DNA from: Spirochaetota bacterium
Lineage (GTDB): Bacteria; Spirochaetota; Spirochaetia; SPDA01; JAJSAL01
Reading direction: 5' to 3'
Assembly (NCBI GenBank): GCA_024274705.1
Contig: JAJSAL010000141.1
Coordinates: 35,970-99,969, forward strand
DNA: 64,000 nt
Both the position numbers and the translations under genes were made by a program. The notes under the pieces are model-generated. The model did no database searches, had not been told where the DNA came from, and saw only the letters and a program-made list of their open reading frames with translations. Shown here one piece after another: positions 28,525 through 37,779 of the stretch; the first letter of the stretch is position 1; every line of letters starts with the position of its first letter.

Positions 28525-29412
28525 CTACCTGTCATGAGGTACCAACCGCAGCCTTAAGATTGCGGCGAGAAACGAAAAAAGGATAATCACGATCGCGATG
28601 ACCGAGGCATATCCCATGTTGTTAAATCGAAATGCCTGCTGAAATAAGTACGTTGCAAACACATGAGAACTGTTGTTCGGGCCGCCGGCGGTCATAACAT
28701 ACACGATATCGAAGACCTTAAACCCTCCTACCATGTTCAAAAGCATGGTAACAGCGATGACAGGACTCAAATAGGGGATGATTATTCGGAACTGAATCGT
28801 CAGTTTCCCGGCTCCGTCAATAGTTGCCGCTTCTATCAGGTCTTCAGGTATCCCCTGCAGCCCGGCATAATAGAGAAGCATGTCATACCCGGTATACTGC
28901 CAAAGCGTAGCGCCTATTACCGTGTACAGTGCGACTCGCTGATCGCCTAGAAACAGAACCGGCATATTGATTACATGGATGGCCTTGAGAAACTGATTAA
29001 CGATACCGAAGGCATCCAGCATGCGGGACCACATGATACCGATAATGATGGGAGACAGAAGCACAGGCAGAAAGATGGCATTCTTGAAAAACCCGGTCCC
29101 CTTGATCCCTTTATTGATTGCGTTGGCCCCGATATAACCAAATACATTCAGTAACGCAGTGGTAAGCACAACAAAAATCAGTGTGTTCTTAAGAGAGATA
29201 AAGAACACTTTATCACTGATGAGTTCGGAGAAGTTGGAAATCCCGGCAAAGGACATATTTGCGATATCGAATCCTTTCCATTCGACAAATGATAAAAAGA
29301 ATGTTGATAAAACAGGAATGAGCATAAACATGAAGAAAAAAATAATTGCCGGAAGAGAGAAGAAGAATCCTATCCGCGCCGTTCGCCGTAAAACCATAGA
29401 AACCGTTACCAC
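28525..29412 (-). CDS. Sugar ABC transporter permease, MalF type
   Basis: A 295-residue CUT1-family permease with six predicted helices. The EAA loop is EDLIEAATIDGAGKLTIQ, and MTAGGPNNSSHVFATYLFQQAF is the conserved late segment. The start is either GTG 29412 or ATG 29397; both follow a hairpin that ends the binding-protein gene. It forms the membrane channel with the MalG-type partner. Confidence 0.92.
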   Translation of the reverse strand: MVTVSMVLRRTARIGFFFSLPAIIFFFMFMLIPVLSTFFLSFVEWKGFDIANMSFAGISNFSELISDKVFFISLKNTLIFVVLTTALLNVFGYIGANAINKGIKGTGFFKNAIFLPVLLSPIIIGIMWSRMLDAFGIVNQFLKAIHVINMPVLFLGDQRVALYTVIGATLWQYTGYDMLLYYAGLQGIPEDLIEAATIDGAGKLTIQFRIIIPYLSPVIAVTMLLNMVGGFKVFDIVYVMTAGGPNNSSHVFATYLFQQAFRFNNMGYASVIAIVIILFSFLAAILRLRLVPHDR

Positions 29413-29420
29413 CTTGCATA

Positions 29421-29448
29421 AAAAGGAGCCTCCATTGCCGGAGGCTCC
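29421..29448 (-). terminator. Hairpin between binding-protein and permease genes
   Basis: GGAGCCTCC-ATTGCC-GGAGGCTCC (29425-29448) forms a perfect 9-bp stem with a 6-base loop. On the minus strand it is followed by TTTT. It lies directly after the binding-protein stop and before the permease start. It is a likely partial terminator or mRNA-stabilising hairpin that lets the binding protein be made in excess over the permeases. Confidence 0.82.
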
Positions 29449-29458
29449 CGCAGTTTAT

Positions 29459-30748
29459 TTACTTCGCTGCCGCTTCAACTAAAGAATCGATAAATTCCTG
29501 AGGAGAAAGGGTCTGACCGTATATCCCCTGCATGCCGTTCATAACGGCGGTATACACCAGGGTATTATACACCACCCTGCTTTGCGACTTGGACTGAGCA
29601 TCAAGCATATTCTTGTAGAGGTCCGACATGACGACCTCGCCGGAATAGTTACTAGATGGAATAAAATCATTTTTTACCAGGATTTCTTTACCATCATCGT
29701 TAGTCATATACCGGAGAAAATCAAGAGCTAATTCTTGATTATCCCCATCCTTGGCAACAACGAACATTTCCGCAACACCGCCGGTGGGCAGCATTTCATC
29801 TCCCCCTTTCAGCGGGGGCCACGGAAACAGGCTCCATTCAAAGGAATCCCCGATATCGGCTGTCAAACCTCCGGTTACAAAGTTTCCCACAGGATAGAAC
29901 ATGGCTGCCTGTTCCTGGACAAAGAGGTTTTTTGCCCCGACAAAAGCATCCATCGAGTTTGCACCAGGGGCAATCACCCCTTTTTTCGCGTATTCATCGA
30001 CGATTTGAACAGCTTGTATAAATTCCGGGGAATTCCAGGATATCTTACCCGCATCCGCCTGGGCCATTTTTGTATGGGTCGGATCCGTATATGCTACCTG
30101 TGCAAAAAAGACATCCGCCCCTGCCCACAAATCTTTCGTCCCCAGGGCAACTGCAAATTTACCCTGCTCCTCCAGTTTCCGGGCAGTTGCAATAAGTTCA
30201 TCTTTAGATTTCGGTACAGAAATGCCCATTTCCTGAAAAAGGGTTTTATTGTAGGCGATCTGCAGCGTATTGAGGTCCAGCGGCACCGCCCATGCGTCCC
30301 CGTCGACAGAAATCGCATTCATGATGTTAGGGAAAAACTCGGGGAACCCCTGTTTAAGATGGTCCGTCAAAGGAAGCAGTTTCCCCGATCGTGCTAATTC
30401 CGTGTACTCCCCTGCCCAGGGAATCTGGAAAACATCAGGCGCCTCTTCTCCGGATAATACCGCTTTAAGCTTCACCAGATATTCAGTGTAACTGATATAC
30501 TCCCTTTTTATATCCACATTCGGATAATCTCTTTCGAACCTCTTTTCCGCGTCTTCGTGAACAACGGGATACGACCCCTCGTTGTTCCACGACCAGAATT
30601 CCAGCACAATCTTTTCCTGCTCTTTAGTACTCTCTTGTGTACCGGATTGTGCCGGTTCTTCCTTGGTACCGCCTGCAAAAACCATAAAGGCCCCTAACAG
30701 GAAACAGGTGAAAAGCAGCAGTGTTTTACCTACATTACCTCGATTCAT
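29459..30748 (-). CDS. Extracellular sugar-binding protein of a CUT1 ABC transporter
   Basis: A 429-residue periplasmic solute-binding protein (SBP family 1). I chose ATG 30748 behind AAAGGAGAG; it opens a signal peptide (KTLLLFTCFLLGAFMVFAGG). The 'FAGG..E' ending without a lipobox cysteine is common in spirochaete binding proteins. The mature part has the family pattern LEFWSWNNEG, AYNKTLFQEMGI and TGGVAEMFVVAKDGD. It feeds the two permeases downstream. It is the first gene of the GntR-controlled operon. Confidence 0.92.
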   Translation of the reverse strand: MNRGNVGKTLLLFTCFLLGAFMVFAGGTKEEPAQSGTQESTKEQEKIVLEFWSWNNEGSYPVVHEDAEKRFERDYPNVDIKREYISYTEYLVKLKAVLSGEEAPDVFQIPWAGEYTELARSGKLLPLTDHLKQGFPEFFPNIMNAISVDGDAWAVPLDLNTLQIAYNKTLFQEMGISVPKSKDELIATARKLEEQGKFAVALGTKDLWAGADVFFAQVAYTDPTHTKMAQADAGKISWNSPEFIQAVQIVDEYAKKGVIAPGANSMDAFVGAKNLFVQEQAAMFYPVGNFVTGGLTADIGDSFEWSLFPWPPLKGGDEMLPTGGVAEMFVVAKDGDNQELALDFLRYMTNDDGKEILVKNDFIPSSNYSGEVVMSDLYKNMLDAQSKSQSRVVYNTLVYTAVMNGMQGIYGQTLSPQEFIDSLVEAAAK

Positions 30749-30779
30749 ATTCTTCTCTCCTTTGACTTGATATATTGAC

Positions 30780-30808
30780 ATTTAAACCCCATCCATTCTG
30801 TTTGTCAA
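30780..30808 (-). promoter_or_regulatory. Promoter of the GntR-controlled sugar operon
   Basis: On the minus strand: TTGACA at 30808-30803, a 17-bp spacer and TTAAAT at 30785-30780, about 32 bp before the ATG at 30748. It is a strong consensus-like sigma-70 promoter. The palindrome at 30836-30851 lies about 28 bp upstream of its -35. Confidence 0.65.
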
Positions 30809-30835
30809 GTTATTCTATATGATTCTTATATTATG

Positions 30836-30851
30836 ATTATAATATTATAAT
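30836..30851. promoter_or_regulatory. Candidate GntR operator in the divergent control region
   Basis: ATTATAATATTATAAT is a perfect 16-bp palindrome that contains the 14-bp palindrome found again at 26845-26858. It sits between the divergent promoters of the binding-protein operon and of the UroD-like gene at 30922, 7 bp upstream of the latter's -35. Confidence 0.6.
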
Positions 30852-30858
30852 GATTATA

Positions 30859-30886
30859 TTGACAAAAGTGTAAGATCTGGTATGCT
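30859..30886 (+). promoter_or_regulatory. Promoter of the divergent UroD-like gene
   Basis: TTGACA at 30859-30864, a 16-bp spacer and TATGCT at 30881-30886, about 36 bp before the ATG at 30922. The palindrome immediately upstream would place this gene under the same regulator as the sugar operon. Confidence 0.5.
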
Positions 30887-30921
30887 TAGCTATACCTTTT
30901 ATGACTCGAAGGGGGCATCTG

Positions 30922-32052
30922 ATGACAAGTAAAGAACGCGTTCTTACCGCAATCAACCACGAGGAGCCGGATAAAGTCCCCATTGACAGCTGGATTGCTC
31001 CTGAGGTTGCTGAAAAACTGATACAGCTCCTTGATGTGGACACATCCGGGGACTCTTTCGCACTGGCAAAACGGTTGGGAAATGATCTCCTCTACCGTGC
31101 CGTTGGGTTCTGCGAAGGCTTCGGCACCGTGTACGACGATTCGAAGAAGATCGATGATAATCTATGGGAAGATGCTCTCGGCATCAAATGGCGGAAACAG
31201 GACCAGGAATACGGAAGTTATTGCGAAATGGTGGAACATCCCCTTGAGGATATCAGAAAGTGGGATTCTTATACCTGGCCGGACCCCCTTACCATATCCG
31301 GAGACGGTCTCGAAGAGAACAGGAGGCTTATTGAAAGGGATGGAAAAGAGTACGGTATCATCGGAGCTGTTGCGTGTACCATGCTGGAAGGAGCCTGGTA
31401 TCTCCGTGGACTGGAAAACTTCCTCATGGATCTGGCGGACAATCTGGATTTTGTTGAGGAACTACTGGACAATACCATGGAACACTCCCTTATCCTGTCC
31501 AGGGAACTCCTGCACATGGGAGTGGACATCATCTGGTGGGGTGACGACTTCAGTATGGATGCGGGACCTTTGCTGAACCCGGAATTGTTTCACCGGCTGC
31601 TTGTCCCCCGCTACGCTTACATGGTACAGGAAGCAAAAAAAGTAGATAAAAACGTAAAAATCGCCTTTCACTCCGATGGGAACATCGAATGGGCCCTGGA
31701 CGGCCTGATCGAAGCTGGAGTCGACATCATCAATCCTCTCCAGCCGGATGTAAACGATTCCCAGGCAGTGAAAAAGCGGTACGGAGACAAACTGACTATC
31801 TGGGGTAATGTGGATACCAGGCGGATCATGTCCCACGGCTCTGTTACGGATGTCATAGAGGAAGTCAAAAAGGTTATTCGTATACTGTCACCCGGTGGGG
31901 GGCACCTGTTCTGCTCCAACCACACCATTCAGTCCACTCCACGGGCTTTGGAAAACACAATTGCATTCTACTGGGCCGCCCACAATTTCAGAGATTACCC
32001 CATCAATATCGGAAAAGGATCAAAACCTGCAAAGGTTACCAGGGTCGTATAA
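30922..32052 (+). CDS. UroD/MtaA-superfamily protein (divergent from operon A)
   Basis: A 376-residue protein starting MTSKERVLTAINHEEPDKVP, a hallmark N-terminus of UroD-like methyltransferase relatives. The metal-ligand region reads AFHSDGN (Asp in place of the Cys of His-x-Cys), while the late segment GGGHLFCSNHTIQSTP keeps a Cys. ATG 30922 follows AAGGGGG. It is transcribed divergently from the sugar operon that contains another UroD-like gene and shares its candidate operator. No corrinoid protein gene is nearby. The reaction is unknown; methyl or other one-carbon transfer on a modified sugar is a hypothesis. Confidence 0.82.
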   Translation: MTSKERVLTAINHEEPDKVPIDSWIAPEVAEKLIQLLDVDTSGDSFALAKRLGNDLLYRAVGFCEGFGTVYDDSKKIDDNLWEDALGIKWRKQDQEYGSYCEMVEHPLEDIRKWDSYTWPDPLTISGDGLEENRRLIERDGKEYGIIGAVACTMLEGAWYLRGLENFLMDLADNLDFVEELLDNTMEHSLILSRELLHMGVDIIWWGDDFSMDAGPLLNPELFHRLLVPRYAYMVQEAKKVDKNVKIAFHSDGNIEWALDGLIEAGVDIINPLQPDVNDSQAVKKRYGDKLTIWGNVDTRRIMSHGSVTDVIEEVKKVIRILSPGGGHLFCSNHTIQSTPRALENTIAFYWAAHNFRDYPINIGKGSKPAKVTRVV

Positions 32053-32063
32053 AACACCTGCCA

Positions 32064-32875
32064 TCAGAATACAATCGTATACCCGGTGCCGTTGTTCCGG
32101 TCCAGGGTTATACTGCCCCGAAGCTGCCCGGTAAGGGCATAGATCAGGTTCAGACCCAGAGAAGTGCTTTGTCTGGGATTGCATTCAGCAGGGATCCCGA
32201 TCCCGTTATCCCGAAATACGAGAACCCTTGATTCTCCATTGTCCAGGGATGTAAGGCTGACACTGATACGGCTGTTCCTGCCTTCGGGAAACGCATATTT
32301 TACCGCATTGGTGGTCATTTCCGTAACGATGAGCCCCAGGGGAATCGAGGCATCCACCGGCAGCTGTAGTTTTTCTATATTCAGCTCCAGGATGATACCG
32401 GAAGCGGCATTCACGCTGTCGATAAGATTCTCGATAATTTCTGTGAGATATTCCTGAATATCAGGGTAGTGTTTTTCTGGAGGTTTATAAAACTATTTAC
32501 CATCGAAAGATTGTTTTTAACACGGTGGTGGATCTCTTTCATCAGATACTCTTTCTCTTGTAACGATTTTTTCAGTTCTTCATTTTTTAGAAATAAGTCG
32601 CCAAACACTTTTACCTTGCTTATGAGTACAACTGGATTGACAGGTTTAAATAAAAATCAATAGCTCCGGACTCATACCCTTTGAAGACGAAATCCTCGTC
32701 CCTGTTGAGTGCAGTGATAAAGATTATCGGAATATACCTGGTGCGCTCATTGCACCTCATCAGTTCAGCCACTTCAAACCCGCTCATACCGGGCATCTGG
32801 ACATCCAGCAGTACCAGTGCAAAATTATTCTCCAGCATCATGGAGAGTGCATCATTTCCGCATTATGATAAATTG
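32064..32875 (-). pseudogene. Fragmented response-regulator/HisKA_2 histidine kinase
   Basis: Three frames join into one decayed protein. First a receiver domain (GNDALSMMLENNFALVLLD, then MPGMSGFEVAELMR), frame-shifted near 32650, after which [17 protein letters not shown] continues in another frame. The H-box [11 protein letters not shown] of HisKA_2 kinases follows, then a second break near 32460 with loss of about 40 residues. The HATPase domain follows (GLIVTEMTTNAVKYAFPEG, VFRDNGIGIP). The receiver N-terminus is also missing. It cannot encode a working kinase. Confidence 0.75.
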
Positions 32876-32933
32876 CTTTCAGGAGCATGTCAATCTCGCT
32901 ATTTTCTATTTCCCCGGCATCAGGTTCAGCCAT
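32838..32933 (-). pseudogene. cheR-like gene fragment (first ~24 residues)
   Basis: An ATG at 32933 overlaps the stop of the preceding receiver-domain fragment and reads MAEPDAGEIENSEIDMLLKA then IYH. That EIDxLLxAIY start is typical of CheR-type methyltransferases found in kinase-CheR-CheB clusters. The rest of the gene is gone: the sequence switches directly to the middle of a receiver domain. It shows that the region once had the order hybrid kinase, cheR (and probably cheB), regulator-kinase. Confidence 0.5.
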
Positions 32934-34540
32934 GCAGCCACACACGGAGCAGACTGATGAGTTTATCTGTGTCCACAGGCTTTGCAAGATAATCGCTGGC
33001 TCCTGCTTCGATACATTTATTCCGGTCCCCTTTCATCGCCTTCGCTGTAAGGGCAATGATGGGCAGGTCTTTATACTTCCTGGTTTTCCTTATTTCTCCC
33101 ATGGCCATATATCGGTCCATTTCCGGCATCATGATATCCATAAGTACAAGATCGATGCTCCTTGCCGACTTGAGTTTCTCAAGGCCATCCCTGCCGTTTT
33201 TACCCGCCACGATATTCATACCCTTCTGCTCAAGAACGCTCGAAATTGCGAACACGTTCCGCATATCGTCATCTACAAGGAGAATTGTTTTTCCATTGAG
33301 GGTTGAATCCTGATCACGAAACATTTGAATGTCCTTCTGTTTCCCTTTCGATAGTTCCGATTCGACCCTATGAAGGAACAATGCGGTTTCTTCCAGGAGC
33401 CGATCCGGCGAACGCACACCCTTAATGATACCGGATTCCGCGTATTTCTGAAGTTCCGCTTCTTCTTCCATTGTCAGGTCCTTTGCCGAATACACGATAA
33501 CAGGGGGCATATCACCCATCCTCTGCCGCAGCCCGGACAGAAACTCGAAACCGGGCATATCATTTATGCCAAGATCCAGCACCACACAATCAAATTGCTT
33601 ATTTCTCACCATTTCAAGGGCCTGCTCTCCTGTCTCCGCTTCAGAAATCTCCAGGTCTTTTCCGCTTAAGAGTTCAAGTATGCTCTTACGTTGATCATCA
33701 TAGTCCCCGACCAGCAGGAGTTTTTTCAGTTTGCCCTCAAGAATTTTTTCGATATTACTGAAAGATTTATCAAGCGCATCCGGATCGACAGGCTTTTCTA
33801 TTAATCCAACGGCTCCCAGTCGATAAGCTTCCGATGAATTATTCGACGCAGCTGCGATATGGACGGGAATATACCGTGTTGTATCATGCTTCTTCGATCT
33901 TTTCATCACTTCCCATCCGTTAATTCCCGGGAGTCCGATATCAAGGATGATAGCACTCGGGGAATAATAATCCGCAAAGTGGAGGCCTGTTCGTCGTTCC
34001 GTCTGCCTGGCCGAAAAAAGAAATCGCCTTGTTTTCTGCAAAGCTGATCAGCCCACGTATCCTTTGGTCCATAAGGCGTACATAACGGGCCCCCTTCCCC
34101 CTCATAATTGCCGATGCTTCAGCCCTGTTTCCGGCATGAGCCAGCTCTATCACCTCATCCCGGATCACACGCCACCCGATGAATACGTTATAAGCGTCAT
34201 CCACATCGGTCATATCCCCTAAATACCGGCCGTATACTATCGTAAAATCATCGAGAACCGCCTTCTCAAGTGTATCCACCTGTGCAGCGAACGCCCTTAT
34301 CTCCGATTCGGTCCTGGACAGGACAATGTCCTTCATCGCCCCATGTATTTCGAGAATTGCACTATTGATTCCCCGTATGGTGTTACTGATGGTAAAGGGA
34401 TGAATATAAATATCTTCTATCGAACGGGTCAGGCGGGTCAGCTGCATAAGGAAGACAGCGCATATAATGCAGATGATAACGAGTATCATGCCAAAACTCA
34501 GGGCCATCCTGGCGGAAATGGGAAAGCGACGTTTTTTCAT
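32926..34540 (-). pseudogene. Hybrid sensor histidine kinase with the kinase core deleted
   Basis: The N-terminus (from ATG 34540) has TM1 and a four-helix-bundle MCP-type sensor (MALSFGMILVIICIICAVFL, then LTRSIEDIYIHPFTIS). Around 34000 the frame breaks, and the next readable text is a receiver domain already past its start (SPSAIILDIGLPGINGWEVM), then a second (FDCVVLDLGINDMPGF) and a third receiver (TILLVDDDMRNVFAI, VLMDIMMPEMDRYM). TM2, HAMP, HisKA and HATPase, normally some 600 residues, are absent. The receivers may still be translated as a three-receiver protein from an internal start, but the sensor-kinase link is lost. Confidence 0.8.
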
Positions 34541-34686
34541 GCGGTCTCCTGATACGCCCTATCTATTAATTATGGACATATCCGGGGGTACCGCCACCGC
34601 TTTTAATAAAAATAAGAAGCAATCGAACCCATGCAGTTTTCTTTTTGTAATAGGTGCCGGCGGCTCAGAAGCAGAAAGCTGCCCTA

Positions 34687-35637
34687 TTACTCAGGGCTGT
34701 CCGTAAACGGCGCAAAGTAGCGTTCTATACCCAGGAGAAGACGGCGCGCCCGCCACTCGGGGATGGTAAAACGGTACGGGTTGCCGGACACTTCAACAGG
34801 ATACTGCCGGTCTTCCCGTGGAGGCCCGATGGCGATTTCCGTTCTATCTCCATTATTCTCCTCGATGAGAAGCCGTGCAAAGGGCTCACCCATGCTTTCC
34901 GACTCATCGAGAAAACCCTTCGCCCGGAGTCCCGAGAGTTCCCGGAAGAGGTTCTGATACGCACCGTCACTGAGTTCTTCTTCTGTGTCGGCTTCCCACT
35001 CCCGGACGTTCTGTTCTCCTTCTTCTCCGGTTGTAATGCTTCGCTGTATCGTGACCGTATTAAAATCCCCGGCAGAAAGCCGGACCCGGATGATGCGATC
35101 TTCCGGAATTGCCGCCATCAGGGTGTTCCTGAAATCTACGGGATTGGTGGAAACCTTATCCCTTAAGCTGCGGGGAAGAAGTACCACTTCACGGCTTTCG
35201 TTTATCCTCCCGTACAAGGCGTTTCCTGAAACTGCGGGATTCCCGACCTGCAGAGAGAGCACCTCGGTATCCCCATTGAAAAAACGCACTTCCCGGACAG
35301 TGCCCTCATCCAGGCCGTAATCCCCGTAATTTCCCCGTGTACCGATAATGTCAGCTTCGGACAGGGCCGCTACACTTTCGAGAAAGGATTTCACTGCATC
35401 CCCGTCGCCGGGATACTCCTCATCCCCGACCGTCCAGTTCTCACCATCTCTCTGCAGAAAAAGATTCCCTTCAGGAGTTTCAATGGTGACCCGGTCTATA
35501 ACAGACCCGATGTCCGGTACTGCAATAGTATGCCCGGAAGGGCGTAGTGTCTCCTGCAGCACAAATATCAAAAGCAGCGAGACAGTAATGATCAGATAGA
35601 GGAACGTCTTTTTCATTGCCGTATCATCGTTCATCAT
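34687..35637 (-). CDS. DUF4340 domain protein
   Basis: A 316-residue protein with one N-terminal membrane anchor (KKTFLYLIITVSLLLIFVL) and an extracytoplasmic beta-rich region with repeated segments such as DRVTIETPEGNLFLQRDG and WTVGDEEYPGDGDAVKSFL. This pattern is typical of DUF4340, which accompanies GldF/GldG-like ABC transporters in many bacteria. Its start overlaps the gldG-like stop by one base, with a GGAGAG site inside that gene. Its role is unknown; it is a probable accessory subunit of the ABC complex. Confidence 0.85.
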   Translation of the reverse strand: MMNDDTAMKKTFLYLIITVSLLLIFVLQETLRPSGHTIAVPDIGSVIDRVTIETPEGNLFLQRDGENWTVGDEEYPGDGDAVKSFLESVAALSEADIIGTRGNYGDYGLDEGTVREVRFFNGDTEVLSLQVGNPAVSGNALYGRINESREVVLLPRSLRDKVSTNPVDFRNTLMAAIPEDRIIRVRLSAGDFNTVTIQRSITTGEEGEQNVREWEADTEEELSDGAYQNLFRELSGLRAKGFLDESESMGEPFARLLIEENNGDRTEIAIGPPREDRQYPVEVSGNPYRFTIPEWRARRLLLGIERYFAPFTDSPE

Positions 35638-37766
35638 CAGGGTTCTCTCCTGTTTTCAAACATCATACGAACACGGCGGCTCCGGGCCCGCCGTCGGCTC
35701 CAGACAACCAGGCCCATGATGACTACGATCAAAGGCACCATAATCGTATTTCCCCATCGGGCGGCAATGCGCGATGCCGGTGAAGTCATTCCAATACGGG
35801 GCACACCGAGCCCTTTGCTCCGCAGTTCCGCCATACCGGGAGCTCCGTTTAAGTAATCCACGGCATTCATCAGAAAGGTGCTGTTAGGCGTCATGGTCTC
35901 CGGATTGAGCAGTTGCGCGGTGGTAAGAGCACTACTGCTGATAACGAGAACACGCCCTTTTTCAAGAGATTCGGCTGCATATCGCCGGGAGCGGATCTTC
36001 GCACCGGATGCCGCAGGTTCAATCTCAGGTTTCACCACTTCCGTCTCATCATCGCGGGAAGCACGTTCAGGAATACCGAGGTCGACGGGTTCCGTAAAAT
36101 AGCTCGAAAAATAACCTTCCAGCAGTACGGCAATATCGCGCCGCCCCAGGTCCGCGTCTCTCGGGGCTCCCTGAATCCAGGGACCCAGTTCTTCCGGTTT
36201 TTCCAGGATCCAGCTCTCAGGAGATGTTTTCAGCAGAGCCGTGTATACCGGCTTGTCAGCGGATCCGGTCCCATCTGTGCCGGTGGCGTCCTCCGGGGGA
36301 AGAAGCTCTGTCGCATTAACGACGATCACATCCTGAAGCCCCCTGGTTATAACGTGTTCGCGGTTTAAGCTCTCTCCGCTGAGAACCGGCGCCTGGTAGA
36401 TCTGTTGACTCCGGTTCCCCTGACGCGCGATAAAACTTTCCTCATCGAGAACAAATGACCCGGTACTGCGTACGCCCCAGTGTTCGAGAAGGGGTTCCAG
36501 ACCTGTCTCATTGGCCTGCCAGACCGGCTGAGCTCCCGCCAGCATTTGTTGTTGAGTAGGCATCAATTGAATATTGCGGTCCAGGAAGACAAGCAGGGAA
36601 CCGCCATTCATCAGAAACTGGTCGATCCGGTACAGGGCTTCCCTGGTGAAACGCTGCTCAGGTCCGTTGATAATCAGGGTATCTATTCCTGCAGGGATGG
36701 AATCTTCCGATAAGCGGACAGGAACCACCTCGTACCGTTCACTTAAGAGCATACTGAACGGCCCGGCTCCCATCTGGTAGTCGGTCAGGTCTTTCTCACC
36801 CGCACTGTTTTCATAGGCCACCTGTGGATTGGCGGAAACAAGGCTGCGAAGAGCCTGGCGAACTGTTTCCTCGATGTCCGCCGGATCGGCCAGGGCATAG
36901 CCGCCTAAAAGACCACGGAATATCTCCACGGGGATACGCTTAACAGTATCCCCGTAACGCAGAAGGATCTCGAGCAGACCCTGGGATTGTTGATTTTCCC
37001 GGGTCCCCCATTTCAATGGCCGTACACCGTATTGTTCCTCAAGGCTTTCTTCCTCCTCGATGCTCCGGGGCTGGAGAAACTCGAACTGAATCCGGCCGAA
37101 GTTATCCCGGTTTATGCGCTGATAAACGCACCGCATGTCCGTTTCAAAATCATCGAATCCCTGCATCCTGAGCTGCTGCAGGGATGGTGATGCAATGACA
37201 GTCATGAATACATTGTCAGTTGTACCGGAAAGGGCATCCACCTGGGTGATGACCGAAATCATGGCTGTAGTAAGCCGGTATTCAAGTCCATCGGCAGAGG
37301 CAATCTGGTCAACCCGTTCAACCACCGTGCCGTAAAGAACCACGGCGCCCATGAAAACGGAACGGGACTGGAATTCATCGGAACGAACCTCACGGATTTC
37401 CACCTGCTGAAGTCCATACCGCTGCGCATCCAGCTTCCCCTCGGGAGTGCTGGTATCCACCAGCTCGTAGCTGAAGAAGTCGTCTGCAGCCGCATCGAAT
37501 TCCCGGAGAGTATCCACCAGGTACTGGCGTACACTGTTGTACGGAGCAGGGACATCCTCGGAATAGAAAACCTTTACCCGCAGGGGATCTTCAAGACGTA
37601 CAAGAGTCTCCCTGCTCACCCGGGAAAGGCTGTACGTGTTGCTGCGGGTGAGGTCCAGTTTGAAAAAACTGTTGGCCCCCACCAGGTTGACCAGGACAAT
37701 AATAGCCAGGATAAGAATGAAATTGATTCCTGCCGCTGCCCGCCTGTTCAGTTTCGGAAAACCCAC
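35637..37766 (-). CDS. GldG-like auxiliary component of an ABC transporter
   Basis: A 709-residue protein with an N-terminal membrane helix (INFILILAIIVLVNLV), a large extracytoplasmic GldG/IFT52-like (ABC_transp_aux) domain (LRVKVFYSEDVPAPYNSV, DTLIINGPEQRF, GGSLLVFLDRNIQ) and a C-terminal helix before a basic tail (MVPLIVVIMGLVVWSRRR). GTG 37766 is preferred: AGGAGG stands nine bases upstream, and an ATG at 37817 would overlap the permease. In non-gliding bacteria this system is of unknown function. Confidence 0.88.
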   Translation of the reverse strand: MGFPKLNRRAAAGINFILILAIIVLVNLVGANSFFKLDLTRSNTYSLSRVSRETLVRLEDPLRVKVFYSEDVPAPYNSVRQYLVDTLREFDAAADDFFSYELVDTSTPEGKLDAQRYGLQQVEIREVRSDEFQSRSVFMGAVVLYGTVVERVDQIASADGLEYRLTTAMISVITQVDALSGTTDNVFMTVIASPSLQQLRMQGFDDFETDMRCVYQRINRDNFGRIQFEFLQPRSIEEEESLEEQYGVRPLKWGTRENQQSQGLLEILLRYGDTVKRIPVEIFRGLLGGYALADPADIEETVRQALRSLVSANPQVAYENSAGEKDLTDYQMGAGPFSMLLSERYEVVPVRLSEDSIPAGIDTLIINGPEQRFTREALYRIDQFLMNGGSLLVFLDRNIQLMPTQQQMLAGAQPVWQANETGLEPLLEHWGVRSTGSFVLDEESFIARQGNRSQQIYQAPVLSGESLNREHVITRGLQDVIVVNATELLPPEDATGTDGTGSADKPVYTALLKTSPESWILEKPEELGPWIQGAPRDADLGRRDIAVLLEGYFSSYFTEPVDLGIPERASRDDETEVVKPEIEPAASGAKIRSRRYAAESLEKGRVLVISSSALTTAQLLNPETMTPNSTFLMNAVDYLNGAPGMAELRSKGLGVPRIGMTSPASRIAARWGNTIMVPLIVVIMGLVVWSRRRARSRRVRMMFENRREP

Positions 37767-37779
37767 GATATCCGCCCTC

